Shown: positions 32,808 through 45,211 of the stretch, one piece after another
How positions within the stretch are numbered: position 1 is the stretch's first letter
Layout: each line of letters begins with the position of its first letter
Assembly: GCA_900312665.1 (NCBI GenBank)
Contig: ONZQ02000001.1
Coordinates: 3,910,337-3,974,336, forward strand
From: Cephalotrichum gorgonifer
Taxonomy: Eukaryota; Ascomycota; Sordariomycetes; Microascales; Microascaceae
Length of the DNA stretch: 64,000 nt
Direction of reading: 5' to 3'
Notes under the pieces: model-generated
Database searches by the model: none
What the model saw: the letters and a program-made list of their open reading frames with translations, nothing else
What the model was told of the DNA's origin: nothing
Program-made: the position numbers and the translations under genes

Positions 32808-35800
32808 TTACGCACCCTCTTCAGCAGCCGCCTGCTCTTCCTTCTCCTCCGCCTCCCCGCCTCCCTCCCTCGACCTAGCCGTCTCCCTCCTCCTCCTTCT
32901 CGCCTTCCTCTCCTCTTCGGTCCTCTTCTTCCTCAGAGCCTCGCTCCTCTCCGGGTCCGCCTCTTCCTCGCCGCCCCTCATCCCCTGTAGCAACATTGCC
33001 GCCCTGGCGGCAACGTCGTCCTCGTCACCTTCCCTCGGCGACGAGAGTGCCGGGCTGAGGGGGTTCCCTTCCGCGGCACTTGCCCCCTTTGCCGGCGCCT
33101 CCGCGCCGTTCGGGTTCGACGACTCCGAAGGGGCCGGAGCCCCGCCGACGTCCGGCATCTGCTGCCCCGACGCCACCCTCACCCGGTGCCGGTCCTTTAG
33201 TCGTGCCCTCCTCCTCCGGTCCCTCTCGTCCCTCGTCTGCGGCGCTGCGGCACGCAGCTTCTCGAGGAGCGAGTCCATGGCGCCGGTCGTGGAGGGGCTG
33301 GGCGGTGCGCCTTCGCTCGACGCGGAGAGAGGCGACTTGAGCGCGTGCTTCCGCTTCATGCTCGCCTCGTTCCGCCGCCTCGTTTCCTCGAGCGCGATAT
33401 TCTTCTCCCTCGACTTCTTCCAGTCCGTCACGAAGCCCGCCAGCTTGGCAAAGAAGTCCCTCCGCGCATTCTCGTCCTGCGGGTCCTCGCCATAGAACAC
33501 CATGATATCGTCGAACGTCTTGCCCATCTCCTCGAGGTACAGCGACATCTGCTCCGCCTTGCGTCTCGCGTCCTTCATGCACCGCTGCACCACCTGGCTC
33601 ACGCGGTCCTGCGGGTGGAACTTCTTGGGGTCGCTGAGGTTCCCGCTGTCGAGCGACATCTGCACGTTCTTGATGTTATCAACGTACCGCCGCGCGTCCG
33701 CCTGCAGCTGGTCCACGTTGATCTTCTGTATCGAAATTACGCCCGCGATGTCCGTCGTGAAGCCCTCCCATTCCGGGTACTGGTTTCGAACGATGCGCTC
33801 AACCAGGTCGGCGAGCGTCGTCTCGTTCTTGTCGTCCTTGACCATGCCCAGTCGCGCGAGGGAAGATAGCTTGAAACCGCGCGCCTGCTTGTTGGGATCG
33901 TTCATGTAATTTCCGATGTCGAGGATGAGACCGAGGACGTTCATGAGCGAGACCGAGTCACGGAGGGATTCCGAGATGGTCATTACCTGCCGGATCTTGT
34001 TGTTGATCTCGTCATAGTCGGGCTCGAAGCTCCGCGTGAGAGCGAGCGCTCGCATACGGCTCTTCCAGTAGTGGTGCAGCTCAAAGGCAGTATACAGATA
34101 GATCTGGTCCTGGCGCGTGAGCTCGGCAGGGTCCTGCTCCCGATTATCCTTGTTGGCGTCCGGCCCGGTCCAATCCTGGCTGTAGGGTGCCATCGCCTTA
34201 GCTGTGTTCTCGGGGATGTCGCATAGGTCTCCCTTTTGCAGGAAGTCCATGATGTTGGAGTTATCCAGGAACTCGCTGTCGCAGTGAATGATCATTTGGA
34301 CAATCTTTTCCACAGAGTAGGTGGAGAATTTAGCAAAGGCGATTTCTGGACTCGTGTTAGCTCTGCGCATCCAGTTGCATGAGGAGAAACATCTTACCGA
34401 ATGCTTTGCGCAAATCAGACCCAATGAGCTGCTTCTTGTCGTCCTTCTTGCCGCTACCTCCACCAATCTTCCTGATCTCCTTGGCCATGAACAGCTTCTC
34501 CACTTCGTCCAAGATACCCTTCTTGCTGAGCTCAACATACTTCTCTTCCCTCTCCTCCGCCGATGGCGCATGGGCGGCCCAGTGGGTAGTCATATGAGAG
34601 TCAACCTTGTCCCAGTGCAGTGCCTTAAGCTTCTTCTTAGGCCGCACAACTGGCAGTCCAATGCCTAGCGTAGCTGTGTATGCGGGCTGTTGAGGGAGGT
34701 AGTGTCCAGACGTCGCACCCGGAAGTGGCGGCGGTGGCGGCGGCGGCATGCCTCCCATTGGAGGAGGAGGAGGAGGAGGAGGCGGTGGCGGTGGCCCACC
34801 ACCAGATGATATTAGACCCGGAGGTGGAGGCGGGGGAGGAGGAGGTGGAGGGCCACCGACCAGATGATATAAGANNNNNNNNNNNNNNNNNNNNGGGTGG
34901 TGGGGGAGGGGGTGGGGGCATGCCGCCGGACGATATCAAGCCTGGAGGGGGAGGAGGGGGTGGAGGAGGCGGAGGTACAGGACCTGTGGAATCACCAGCG
35001 GCGGTAACCTGAATCTTTGGAGGCTCGCCATCAGCGGGGGTAAGGGGCACTTGCGACTCGAGGCTGGGGTGTGAAGGTCCGGTGGTGACGCCGTCGCCCT
35101 CCTCCGAATCGCTTCCCTCGAACTTCTTAACCTTCCCGGTAATCTCGCTGAGTAGACCGGCTTGCTGCTTGGGGTCGACAACAGGTCGGCGAATCTCCAC
35201 CATCCTCGGCACCTCGTAGACAATGTCGTCGTCATCTTCGGCAATCGTATCGTCAGGTCCCAGAGCAGACCCTCCAACTGGCTTCCGATTAACCTTGGTC
35301 TGCCTCTTGACGCTACCAAGCATACTTGAGTTCAAGTCCGTCGCAGACGGAACGGCGGCAGAGTTCTCCTCGTCGAGTAAGCCATCCATCTCCTCACGCA
35401 AGGCCCGCAGTCTGTCGGAGGGGCCGACGTTTTCACCCCATACCCTACCCTCTAGCTTATACTGGGTCTTCTGTCGCTCGATCTGCATCTGGAGGCGCTC
35501 AAGTAACCTCTCGCGATCAAGGATCCCCTGCATCTGAGCCGGATTGTCGTCTCCGAGCTTCGAGCCGCTCGAACCCTTGACCGCATTCGAGGCCGCGATG
35601 TCTTGCGCGTCCCGGAGCATGAGGTAGAGCTCGCGCGTTTCCAATTCATAACGCTGGGCCTCTTTCGCGCGCACGGTCTGAATGCTCTCCAGTTCGGCCT
35701 TTAGGCCATCGGCCTGGCGTCGCTGGGCTTCGATGAACCGGGATTGCTCTTCAAGCTGCCTTTGCAATTTCGCCACCAGGCCGTCGGCGCCGAGCTCAAG

Positions 35801-38056
35801 CTTCGCCTTCATGTCGTCCCTTTCGGCGAGCGCCGCATCCGCAAGCTGGCGGGCCTCGAGGGCCTCGTCCAGTGCCTGCTGTGCCTCGGAATCCGTATGT
35901 AGCTTGTCCAACAAGCTCTGGACGGTGAAGTTAAGACTCCGCTTGAGGTCCATGTCGGGAAGTCTCCTGTCCATCGCTACGTAGCTAAGCATGGAGTCGA
36001 CGAGCTGGAACATGCGTAGCCTCTCCTCCGTGTCGCCATTGGGGATGAGTAGCAGGTGCTGAAGCGCGGAGACGAAGTAATCCTTCGACTTCGACCCCTC
36101 CAGCCGGCTCTGAATGGCGTCCACGATCTGGGTAGGGTCATTCAGGTCCTTCACCTCGGCTTCGATGTTATCCTTGATCGAGCTATTCTCATGCTCGAGC
36201 ATGTCCTCGTAGTCAATGGCTTCGTTCGTGCGGAACGCCTCGATCTGCTTGTCGATGAGCTCATATTGGAACGCCTCCATCTTGCTCATGACCCTCTTGA
36301 GCCCGCATGCCGTGAACTGAGCGCGGATGTGGATACGGAGCTGCAGGTCCTTGGGGGTATCGATGATCATGTTCACGAGGATGAGGGTCGCCACGGCGTA
36401 CTCCATCAGCAGGTTCTCCATACCAACGCCGCCGCTTCGCACCTCTTCGCTCGCGCCGACCATGCTTCCCATCTTACCGCGGCCATCTACGGCAACTTCC
36501 ACTAGGCGTATCCAAGCATCGAATCGGGCGTTCTCCCCCGTCTGTGTCTTGACCTGATCCAGAGCCTGGATGACCTTGACGTGTCCCTGTCCGTCACCCC
36601 AGTGACACAGGAAGGTCAAAACCTCGCTGACAAGTTTGCGCGTAGATACCCGCCCCGAAGTAAGGGACGTCACGAGCGCTACAATGACTTGTGGGTGATC
36701 CAGCGCATCGTCGGCGCCAAATTTATTGTTCATCACGGCCTTGAGGCACTTGGCGATGTCGTACTCCCTGTCCAGTATCTTGTCCCCCTTGGCGGGTTCC
36801 GGCGACGCAGGCCCATTCGCGACTTTCCTGTTGAGCTTGAGGAGGAGGGTGGTCAGGGCCACCTGGCCCTGACACTCGATGAACCGCTTTACCCATCCGA
36901 TCTGCTGTGTTCTCAGGCTGACCTCGAGACTCCCCATGCTCTTCTGATCCAGCTTATCCTCCATAACCTTGCGAACGTACCACTCGGGTGTGCCCTCCTC
37001 ATCCGAGTAGGTCGTGATGTCGACATTAGCGTATTGGCCGGGGCGGGCTGTTTGTCGTCGTTTCTGCTCCCCTTGCCACTCGGTGAGACGGTCTTGGTGC
37101 AGGAGGGTCCACTTCTTGTCGGGAGGGTAGGCGCTCATCTGGCGGCGGGCCTGGTCGGGGAGGTTGTTCCAGCCTCTCTTCTGCATTAGTTGGAGGAACA
37201 TCTGCTCCACTATGCGGTCGTCGTCTGGCCGTGGGAAGTGGAACTGGCCATCATGGGTAGAGGACCCGCTGGGTAGCTTTGTTAAGCGGTTCGATTCGCG
37301 GTTCGAAAGGTATGATGAGTACGAGCTCTGGGAGGATGCGCTAGGGAGACCTAGTCTGGATGAGCGATGGATTCCTGGATCGGAGGCAGTTCCATTACCT
37401 GAGAATATACTGGCATTATCGCCGGAGCTCCTCCCGGTCCCCGGGGGTATGTATGAGTCGTATCTAGACCCGCCCTGCGAGGAGGTCATTGTGCTGTTCG
37501 CCAGGCTCGTCCGGCCAGTCCCAGGCCCGGCCCATTGCTGGGCCTGGGGCTGCTGGGGCTGCGACAGAGTTTGTCGGGCGGCAGAGGCCATGGCGAGGTT
37601 TACGGCGGGGTGGTGAGGCAGGCGCGCCACCGAGTGGTGGGACGCGGCTGAATTGGACATAGCGGAGGGATCAAGAGAAGGATATTGATGATAGTCGTAG
37701 TTTCCCTTGTTCAGATGGTGTGGCATAGGCTCTCGGCGGCCCTGCTGCTGTTCGGGATTAGGAAGGTAATCAACGGAGATGGGCGATCGGTTATCGGTCC
37801 GCACGGTCTCGTATTGTATCGATGGTAGGAGGCCCGACATCATTTGCAGAGTTTCCGGTGTATCAGGGCCGATAGAGAGCGCAGACGAGTTGCGGTGATG
37901 CGACGCCCGCGAACTCGTGGTCGGCTCGTAGTAGTCGTGGCCAGAATGGTGTCTGCCGTCGTCGCTGGAGGTGTGTCTGTCCTTCTCCTTGTTCTTGCCC
38001 CGGGAGAAGAAAGACCGACCGCTCGAGGACTGCCTCGATTTGTCGGCCGACGCCAT
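32808..38056 (-). CDS. sepA: SepA/Bni1-type formin
   Basis: Exons 38056-34398 and 34345-32808 are joined over a 52-bp intron (reading SDLRKAF|EIAFAKFS), giving about 1730 aa. An upstream in-frame TTG is not a start. Domain order is: a disordered Ser-rich N-terminus; GBD/FH3 (about 275-720, starting FPRPDDDRIVEQMFLQLMQK); a coiled coil (about 740-900); FH1 with several polyproline blocks separated by LISSGG spacers (about 1020-1120); FH2 (about 1130-1540, KKLKALHWDKVD through QKINVDQLQADARRY and YGEDPQDENARRDFF); and a DAD motif MDSLLEKLRAA with a basic tail. It nucleates linear actin cables at hyphal tips and septa and is released by Rho GTPase binding to the GBD. The FH1 contains 20 N and a probable one-base insertion at 34859, so the literal frame is broken there. 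Confidence 0.94.
34735..34990 (-). repeat. FH1 tandem repeats (polyproline blocks with LISSGG spacers)
   Basis: At the nucleotide level, blocks of CCT/CCA/CCG proline codons alternate with the conserved spacer encoding LISSGG at least three times, one next to the gap. Such repeats recruit profilin-actin in formins. Copy number cannot be counted because of the gap. Confidence 0.75.
34875..34894. other. Assembly gap inside FH1 repeats (20 N)
   Basis: Twenty N lie among near-identical proline-rich repeat units of the formin. The frames on either side differ by one, so the true length is not 20 or a neighbouring base is wrong. Confidence 0.97.
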
Positions 38057-40163
38057 ACTGGCGGCGGTCGGGGGGTGGTGAGCGGGACGAGATGACAAAC
38101 GATCAGTCGATGAAACGCCGGTTCAGGCAGTTCTTTGTATTCTAAGGGCACCACGCTGGTATGTAGTGGCTCGTGTGTTCTTCTTTTTTCAGTTTAATTC
38201 TCCTTTGAAGGATCGGCTCGCTTCGGGGTCTAGACGCGGCCGTAGTGACGGGAAACGTTCGGTCGCCAGGCCGGAGTGGCTCGCATGATGGAGCTTCGGC
38301 GTACGTCGTAGGAGAGAGGAGGAAGCGAACGGCCAAATGGGTGAGTCGGAGATCGGGTACGTTGGGTTGGTACTGCATAAACCGGGAGTGTTTTAGCATC
38401 GATTCTGGCAAAGGTCGGTTGCGACAGGGACATGTACGAGGAGGAGTATGGGGGGAGACGAGACAGGGGCCAGGAAAGGACATACAAGTACTGGGCTGGA
38501 TGCACTGATACAAGAGAAGAGATGGATGCGCGCGCCCGCGCTGTCAAATGGTTCCCGCGGACCTTCCTCGTCCTTCGACCCTTGATTTGTTAGACGGATA
38601 GACGACGTCGCCGGTGGTTGTCTGGGTTTGGTGTGATCCACGGACAAAGTTGGGAGGTTATCCGAAGAAACAAGCCATACATGTAATAAGCGCTATTTCT
38701 GAAATGGGCCACCCTTGCCGCTTGCCGCTTGCCCCTTGTCCCCAGGGTCCCTTGCTTGTTCGACAGCACCTTGGCGGCAGAGCGCAAAGTCACAGCAAGA
38801 AATGGCCAGAGTGAAGGCCACAGAAGTATCTTTGGATATAGAAATCACAAAAGGCTATTCTCACTTGGATCGTAGGGAGAAGAACCAGGGCGATGATCGC
38901 CCTCGATATGGCTGGCTGAGGGGGGATCCAGGGGTATTAGGTGTTTGTGTCATGTACGGGTATAAGTATAGGTACAGTTTAGTACTAGTGTGTTATTCAG
39001 TGACATGAAGTACTTGTACATAGAGCTCTATAATCCGCTCCTTGTGCTGGAGCACTTCGTTTGATGCAACGAACGGTACTGCCCGTTACCAGCTGCATGA
39101 TGGATGCGGATTCGACCAGAGCGCCAGTCCATCCATTGGCCGATATGGATGTCCCACCTCGAAGTACCTCGTGAATCTAATAACTGCTAGACAATGAAAC
39201 GGAGACCGACAGCTCTTACTGGTGTTTTTCGTTGACCGAGGCCCATTGTGGTATCCAACATTAAGATGAACTCGATAGTAGCGCGTTGTCTAAGATGTTA
39301 GAATGCTGTCCTAGTCCTATTCATACTCGTCGCTACCCGTATGCAAATATATATGTACTTTCTTCACTTCGAAATACCCTACAATGCAGCATTACCCTCC
39401 TCACCCGTTTGAAACAGGAAACATTGCGGCACAAACCTGTTGTGCAGGACATCCGAGTGCTTGTGCGGTGCAGCTGAAACAATTCGCAAGGCATGCTATG
39501 TAAGCATCAAGGTCCTGAAAACTGCCAGCAAGCACAACACTGAAGTGGGTGATGCTGTCGTGTACTTTTGTTTGGCGCATCCACCGCGAAAAGGTTGTGT
39601 TGCATCAGACCCGCGGGGAAATGGAGGCGGACCGACTGTGCAATTTCCTTGTCTTCTTAGCATTCTTGGCCTCGCCAGGGGTTCATTTGGAGGATATGGA
39701 TTTGCATGTACTCGTAGCTTAAGATCGGATGAGCTTCTGATCCCAGGTGTTATCACTTGAAGGAGGTGTCATTACGTGTAAGACATAGACTATATATTAT
39801 TCGCAAGTCGCTGATCGGGGGTGGCTCTAGAAGCATTGTGTGACGCTATTTAATACGTGCACGCCACAAGCAACATTACGTACGCAGCGTGGCGCGCTTG
39901 GTGTACTTGTACATAGCACACCCATTTAGGTAGGCTCAGCTCGTACTTGTCCTTATTTTATACTACGTGTAGACTTAATCAACTGCCAAACGTACCTCAA
40001 CCTTTTCAACGGGCGTTCAATCTCCTGGAATCTAACTCTGTCGACGGACGAAGCCTTCTTTCGTGACAAGAACTGAACCTACCCGCTCAGCTCACTGAGT
40101 TTCGCGAGTTTACTCCCTCCTCTCTCCTTTTCAGGTGCGACCCCTATAATACGTGCCGCCACG
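38057..40163. other. Divergent intergenic region between the formin and a small membrane-protein gene
   Basis: This 2.1-kb region has no supported gene. It carries several copies of the GTACTTGTACATAG-type word (39008, 39901) and related TACTCGTAG (39709). Short Cys/Pro repeats near 38718-38745 (GCCGCTTGCCGCTTGCCCC) are also visible. Confidence 0.45.
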
Positions 40164-40740
40164 ATGGGGGCCTCGGCGGATACGGCCAAGGTATGCATGC
40201 TTCCAACTTGCCCATGGCAATGCGCCAACGGCTCTAGTTTCCACCCGACTAACGTTACGGGCCCAGACACTGCTCATACCTGGCCTCATCTCCCTCACGA
40301 TCTTCCTCGTCTCCAAATTCCTCCTCGTTCCCATATGGCGCGCCTACCGCCAGCGATATAGCCAGTACCTACCCCTAGGCGCCATATCCGCACACACAAT
40401 GAGCCTGCGAGAGCGCATGCACACGGCTTACACAGAGTTCATCACTCGGCGGCGGAATCAGGGAGTTGCAGCCAGCGGGGATGCTGCATCTGACGATGGG
40501 TTCATGTCAGAAGACGGCGAGGAGCTCGGTCATGTAAACCAGGGCACGTGGAACGGGGCTCCGAGACGGGCGGATTCCGCTGGTAGTGATACGAGGTTAA
40601 GCCGGGAGTGAGTTTTGGCCCCCCGGACGATACGAGACCTGCGGTAATATGCATTGCTAACCCTTCGCAGCTTGGAGGAGGGCTTCATCAGTGATAGCGA
40701 CGGTGAAGTTGAAGGTGAAAGGAGGCAAAATAGGAGATGA
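40164..40740 (+). CDS. Small single-pass membrane protein, unknown family (145 aa)
   Basis: Exons 40164-40190 (27 nt), 40267-40607 and 40671-40740 join in frame across introns of 76 and 63 bp. After MGASADTAK comes one hydrophobic helix (LLIPGLISLTIFLVSKFLLV, about residues 11-30). A basic stretch (PIWRAYRQRY) is followed by a cytosolic-looking helix (SLRERMHTAYTEFITRRR). The C-terminal half is acidic and Ser/Gly-rich with the twice-occurring pattern GFMSEDGEE / GFISDSDGE, which look like casein-kinase-2-type sites. A signal-anchor topology with the tail in the cytosol is likely. I do not recognise the family. Confidence 0.72.
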
Positions 40741-41660
40741 GGCTAGCCACACTCGACATGTCCGAATTCAAATATTCCACACTTTCCCGTGGGCCTTTAA
40801 GGAAGGTATACCAAGCATTTGCTTCTACAGCCTCGCCGCCGGTCTTCACCCTTGACTGCGTGCAAGTATCCGCGCGACCCGTCGTGGCCACCATCGAAGC
40901 CACCGTCTCGCACGCCCCAAGCAGCGCACGTGGCCACCAACCTAAGTCAGCCCTACGGCATGTGACACGACCTTTTTTTCCGTCTTGGGAACCTTGCAAT
41001 CTCACAGAGAGCGGTTCTGGGCAGCCAGCCGGCCGCCCTCTACGTGATTTTGGCTTCCTATAATCCTAGGGCCAGCTTGGAGACCCGGTACCCTGAAAGT
41101 ATGGACATATATGCATCTAGCTATCTCAGGCCACCTTGGGATATCTCTCGGATACTTTGACTACTTGCGCTCGGTGTTGCCAGTCCAGTGTTTACATTAT
41201 TGAGTTTTGGCTAGGAAGTGGTTAATGCGGGTTTATGCTTCACGAGAACTGAAGCATATAAAGGGCCTCTCTCTCCCCTTTCCCCCCTTTCTGCCCGGCC
41301 TTAACATTTGCAAATCCGTCTACATCCTCAGAGGCCAAGAGAACATGCCAGAACCGTACCAAGTTCCAATACCACTACTTGTCCAGAAACTCTCATCACG
41401 CCCATACATTACCCGATGACCTCCCCGCTTCCCCTCCGGTCCTCTGGTTTCCAATTTTCACACTTACCACTCCATTTCACACTGGCCGAGAGACCACTCC
41501 GAAGTCCTACTTGAATCGCAATTTTCGGCCCCTCGGCCGCCCCAGCGTTAGTACGGTTCCAACCGTCACATATTCGAAGCCTTTGGCCGAACCCGGACGA
41601 GTTTCCAGTCTCATAACGACAGTCCCAAACAGAATCCGACCACCGGAGCATTCCTACAAC
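40741..41660. other. Tandem intergenic region
   Basis: This 920-bp region separates the small membrane-protein gene from the RING-type gene. It is open in the downstream frame from 41379 but lacks an ATG there, so it is taken as the 5' leader. Nothing else is recognised. Confidence 0.45.
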
Positions 41661-42281
41661 ATGGGTTTCGCCGCCCTTTCCAGGCTCCTGCCCTCTCACT
41701 TCCAGATAAAGGGCAAACTAGGGCTCATCGACCTCAAGAGCACCTGCGCCATCTGCCGAATTCCCCCTACCGGCGGCAAACTCGAAGAAGGAGGCGAGCA
41801 GTGGTGTCTCCTCCAATGCGGCCACAAATTCGGCCACAAGTGCATCCGCCGCCTCCTCGAGGACCCCGAGTGCCGCTCCTGTCCCACCTGCAAGGTCCCG
41901 GTTACCTGCACATGCGGCCACCCCGTGACCCCCGCCGCGCTGCCCAGGCTCCGGGGCTGTGCGAAGAGTCGGGAAGTCAGGACTATCTCGAAGGTGTTGG
42001 CCGCTCAGGCGGAAGCCGATTGTGAGTTTTGTCGAGAGCACAAGGGCAGGCACAGGGACACGGTCGCAGTGCTAGCGGCGCTCGACCTTGATGTCGGCAC
42101 CGTCCTTCCCCAGGCGACCGCGGCCCTCGATTACCCTTGGGTCGATACAGAACGACCGTCCCCCGCGAATCTGGAAAGGGGTTGGAAGATCTGGTGGGCC
42201 GAGGAGTCTGCAAATGGGCCGCAGACTGTGAGGGCAGAGAAGGAGAGGGTAGACTACCATTACGACATCTACCTTCCTTGA
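41661..42281 (+). CDS. RING-type zinc-finger protein (206 aa)
   Basis: This is a single-exon gene. The start at 41661 is the first ATG in a frame that stays open upstream. A Cys/His cluster at about residues 28-90 reads CAIC, then after about 20 residues LLQCGHKFGHKC, then CRSCPTCKVPVTCTCGHPV. This is a RING (C3HC4-like) arrangement with additional cysteines that may bind a further zinc. A second small CEFCREHKGRH motif follows at about residue 115. The rest is unremarkable and ends DYHYDIYLP. RING proteins are usually E3 ubiquitin ligases, which is family inference only. There are no membrane segments. Confidence 0.72.
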   Translation: MGFAALSRLLPSHFQIKGKLGLIDLKSTCAICRIPPTGGKLEEGGEQWCLLQCGHKFGHKCIRRLLEDPECRSCPTCKVPVTCTCGHPVTPAALPRLRGCAKSREVRTISKVLAAQAEADCEFCREHKGRHRDTVAVLAALDLDVGTVLPQATAALDYPWVDTERPSPANLERGWKIWWAEESANGPQTVRAEKERVDYHYDIYLP

Positions 42282-42939
42282 TCGATGACTCAACTATTGG
42301 GGCGGCTCATACACCGGGAATCTGAGTTTGGGGGTGACGATACGGCAGGTGGCGTGCCATATACCACCATCTTTCTGGAGGAGTAAGGGGGCAGCCTCGG
42401 CACGATTTTGTTCACTTATGTGCATTAGCGAATACCCGGCTACATCATTTGCAGGCATACTGGCGGAGTTTTAGGAGTTGGATAGCTGGAATTAAGTGCT
42501 TCTTGAGGACCGTCTAAGCAATATACGTGGGTTTTAGGATAACGGTCTGAATGTATGGATTTTACTAGTCTTGGCGACGTAACTTGGCTTGAATGAAATG
42601 ATGGGTGAAACCAGCGAAATAATATTATATTCTTTGTCTCATTTGATTACCGGTATGATGGTGTGTGTGTACCTACGTCGAGTACGTGTGGTTCCCCTGG
42701 CTCTGGAATTGTTTGTGATCTGAAGTTGGTGATCCACAAAGCAGCCAACGCCGTCTGGTAGCTCCGCCCTAATATATCTTCACTTTTTCGAGCATCACTC
42801 TAATACAACACTCATAACCTTCACACATGACATTCACACCTCCACCCTTCCACTCACGGATCTCCACCCCATAAGAACCCAAGCCCGACATTAACACACC
42901 ACCAACCTATCCAAACTCGTTTCTCAGTTGCAAGCGCAA
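42282..42939. other. Tandem intergenic region upstream of rit1
   Basis: This 658-bp region holds the terminator of the RING-type gene and the rit1 promoter. A CA/CT-rich leader (about 42800-42930) immediately precedes the rit1 ATG. No gene is seen. Confidence 0.5.
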
Positions 42940-44692
42940 ATGGCCGCCCACCCCTCCGTCTCAGACCTCGTCCTCCCCTCCCAGCCCTCGCTCAACACCC
43001 TCCTCAAGACCCTGAAGAAGCAGGGCCTCTCCCCGCACAACCGCTTCCGCTCCATCCTCCGCGACGCGGACTTCGTCGCCTCCGCGGTCGCCTCCCTCGG
43101 CCGGCGCCCGCTGGTGGCGAACGAGCGATGCGGGAGCTGGTACGTCGAGCCGGCGCGGAAGGCCGGGAGCGCCTACTTTAAGAGCACGGACGGGCATACG
43201 GGGCAGTGGGGGTTTAGCTGCCGGCGGCTGAATCTACATCTGCTGGATCTTATTGAGGAGAACGATGGGTATGTCTTTTGGCCCCTCCCACCCTTCTCCC
43301 CCCCTCGCTCTACCCCTTCCTCTCAACAAAAGCTCTCAAAAATGAGACACTCGATTGTTAGTGATATGGGAGCTGGGCGCTGATTCTGATGTATAGTTGT
43401 ATTATCGTAGATTCTACCCGCCGGGGAAAGAGTAAGTAATCATCCCCCCTTTTCTTTTCGGGTCGAAGATGCGAAACTCCCATCAGTATTCCTTTGTGGT
43501 CTGACCAGAGTAAAAAAAAGGGATGCCCGACGCTCTAAGCAAGACAATCCCCATCTGGTGCGCCGTCATCAACATGGCCCTCTTCCCTGACCTCCCCGCC
43601 TCACACACCCTCCACACGCCCCCCAACGTCGTCCCCTCCACCGAGCACGCCCAGATCTCCGCCCTCCTCCCCACCTTCCTGTCCTCCCTCCAGGCCCTGA
43701 ACCTCGACCTCCCCTCCCTCCGCTCCAAGCTCTCCAAGCCCCTCCGCCCCTACTGGGTGACGCCCGAGACCCGCCTGCAAGAGCAGCAGGAGGGGGCCGG
43801 GCCCAGGGAGGCCGTGTTCGAGGACTTCAGGCCCGTGGTGTGCTGCACCGCCTCCTCGCGCTCGAGCAGCGAACTCTCCACCTTCGAGGGCTACGTCCAG
43901 GGCGCCGCGGACGACACAGAGCATTGGGCCATGGGGCTGACGGCGCCCATCTTCTGGCAGCACGCGGACCTGCTCCTCTCCACCGACGACGCCGATCTCC
44001 CCGGGGTGATAGCGCGCCTCCTGGAGGAGGAGAAGAGGGAGAGGGAGGCGGACGGCGACGCGGAGAGGGGGGTCAAGGTCTCGGCGTGCATGTACGTCTG
44101 CCAGCTTCCCCTATCGGAACCGGCGGCGGGCTCGGACAACGAGTGCCAGATCGTCTTCCTCGACGACGCCGTCACGCCGCGCGACGGGTGGGTGAAGGGC
44201 CCAAGGAGGATGGAGCTGGGCCTGGGCAACGCCCGGAACGCGAGCAAGAACCTACGCTCGGCGCTCCCCGCCGTGTCTGCCTTCGTCGAGCGCTTTCTCG
44301 GGTTCCCTTCCTCAGAGGAGGTCCTGCGGCCCGGTGTACAGGGCCGGCGCGATCCGCCCGAGGAAGGGAACCAGGAACTACATAAGGAGGAGAGCCGAGT
44401 ACTACAAGAGGATACGAAAGGCGCCGAGGCCGAAGTCGCGGGGAAGTCGCGAGGGAACGTAAGGATCGTGATAGCCTGCCCAACAGGCAAAGACTTGTCC
44501 CTAGCAACGGCCCTAGCCCTCCACTGCCGCCTATTCACCCCTGACGACAAACCCCTACAGAAGCCCCTAGAGGACGCGAGTATGAACAAGGCGGCGATAC
44601 GACAGCGGCTGGGCCGCATGATGATTGCCTTCCCCGGGGCGAATCCCCAGCGGGCGACGCTCCAGAGCGTGAATAGTTTTCTCATGGGCTAA
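42940..44692 (+). CDS. rit1: Rit1, initiator tRNA A64 2'-O-ribosylphosphate transferase
   Basis: Exons 42940-43268, 43397-43431 (35 nt) and 43521-44692 give 511 aa. The introns are 128 and 89 bp; the second ends in a run of A followed by AG. The tiny exon completes the hallmark GCIIVDSTRRGK, which continues into RMPDALSKTIPIWCAVINMAL. The N-terminal block (NRFRSILRDADFV, ERCGSWYV, AYFKSTDGHTGQWGFSCRRL) is the Rit1 N domain. The C-terminal part (RIVIACPTGKDLSLATALAL followed by HCRLF) is the phosphatase-like (DUSP-like) domain with a Cys-containing P-loop. The enzyme adds a ribosyl phosphate from PRPP to A64 of initiator tRNA-Met, preventing its use in elongation. Length matches the family. 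Confidence 0.94.
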
Positions 44693-45211
44693 CTAACCTC
44701 TTACACTCCGGCGGGTGGGGGACGAGAAGGGGACATTCAGGGAGAGAGATGGGGCAGGGGGTGGCGCAGTAGAAATTGAATCCTCGTATGATATCACTTT
44801 TGAGGAGGAAAGGCGCGCAAAGTCAGACGAAAAATTCTAGTCTATTTTTTTGGTAGTCTACGTATAGAAAACCCGTGTTCTGTCTGGTTCGTCTCTTTCC
44901 CTATCTTGCCGCATTAAAAAAAAGCTGGCGGCAAATAGATAGGATATTCGTTGCATGCGTCGTATAACCTCGTAAAAAACCCTAAATCAAATGCTTCATT
45001 CCCGAAAAAATAAACCCCGCGTTTCCCTTTTTCCCGCTTGTGGATTTTGTAAACCCACTTTTTATGCTCGCGATGTACGATACTGGAGCCTCCCTGATCC
45101 ACCTCTCCAGCAAACTAGTGGTTGGCTAGTAGTGGAGGACATGATGGATCGGACTAGTGACGGAAGCAGTGATGACGTATGCGAGAACCCACAGGAACAT
45201 TCCATTACCCC
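44693..45211. other. Convergent 3' intergenic region
   Basis: This 519-bp region lies between the stops of rit1 (+) and the HAD phosphatase gene (-). It contains A-runs near 44915 and 45005. No gene is seen. Confidence 0.5.

Noticed and set aside
38057..38098. Formin start 14 codons earlier
   Set aside because: The codon at that point is TTG, not ATG. The first ATG is at 38056.
41379..41660. Extension of the RING-type protein to 300 residues
   Set aside because: The upstream frame has no ATG, and its composition is that of a CT-rich leader.
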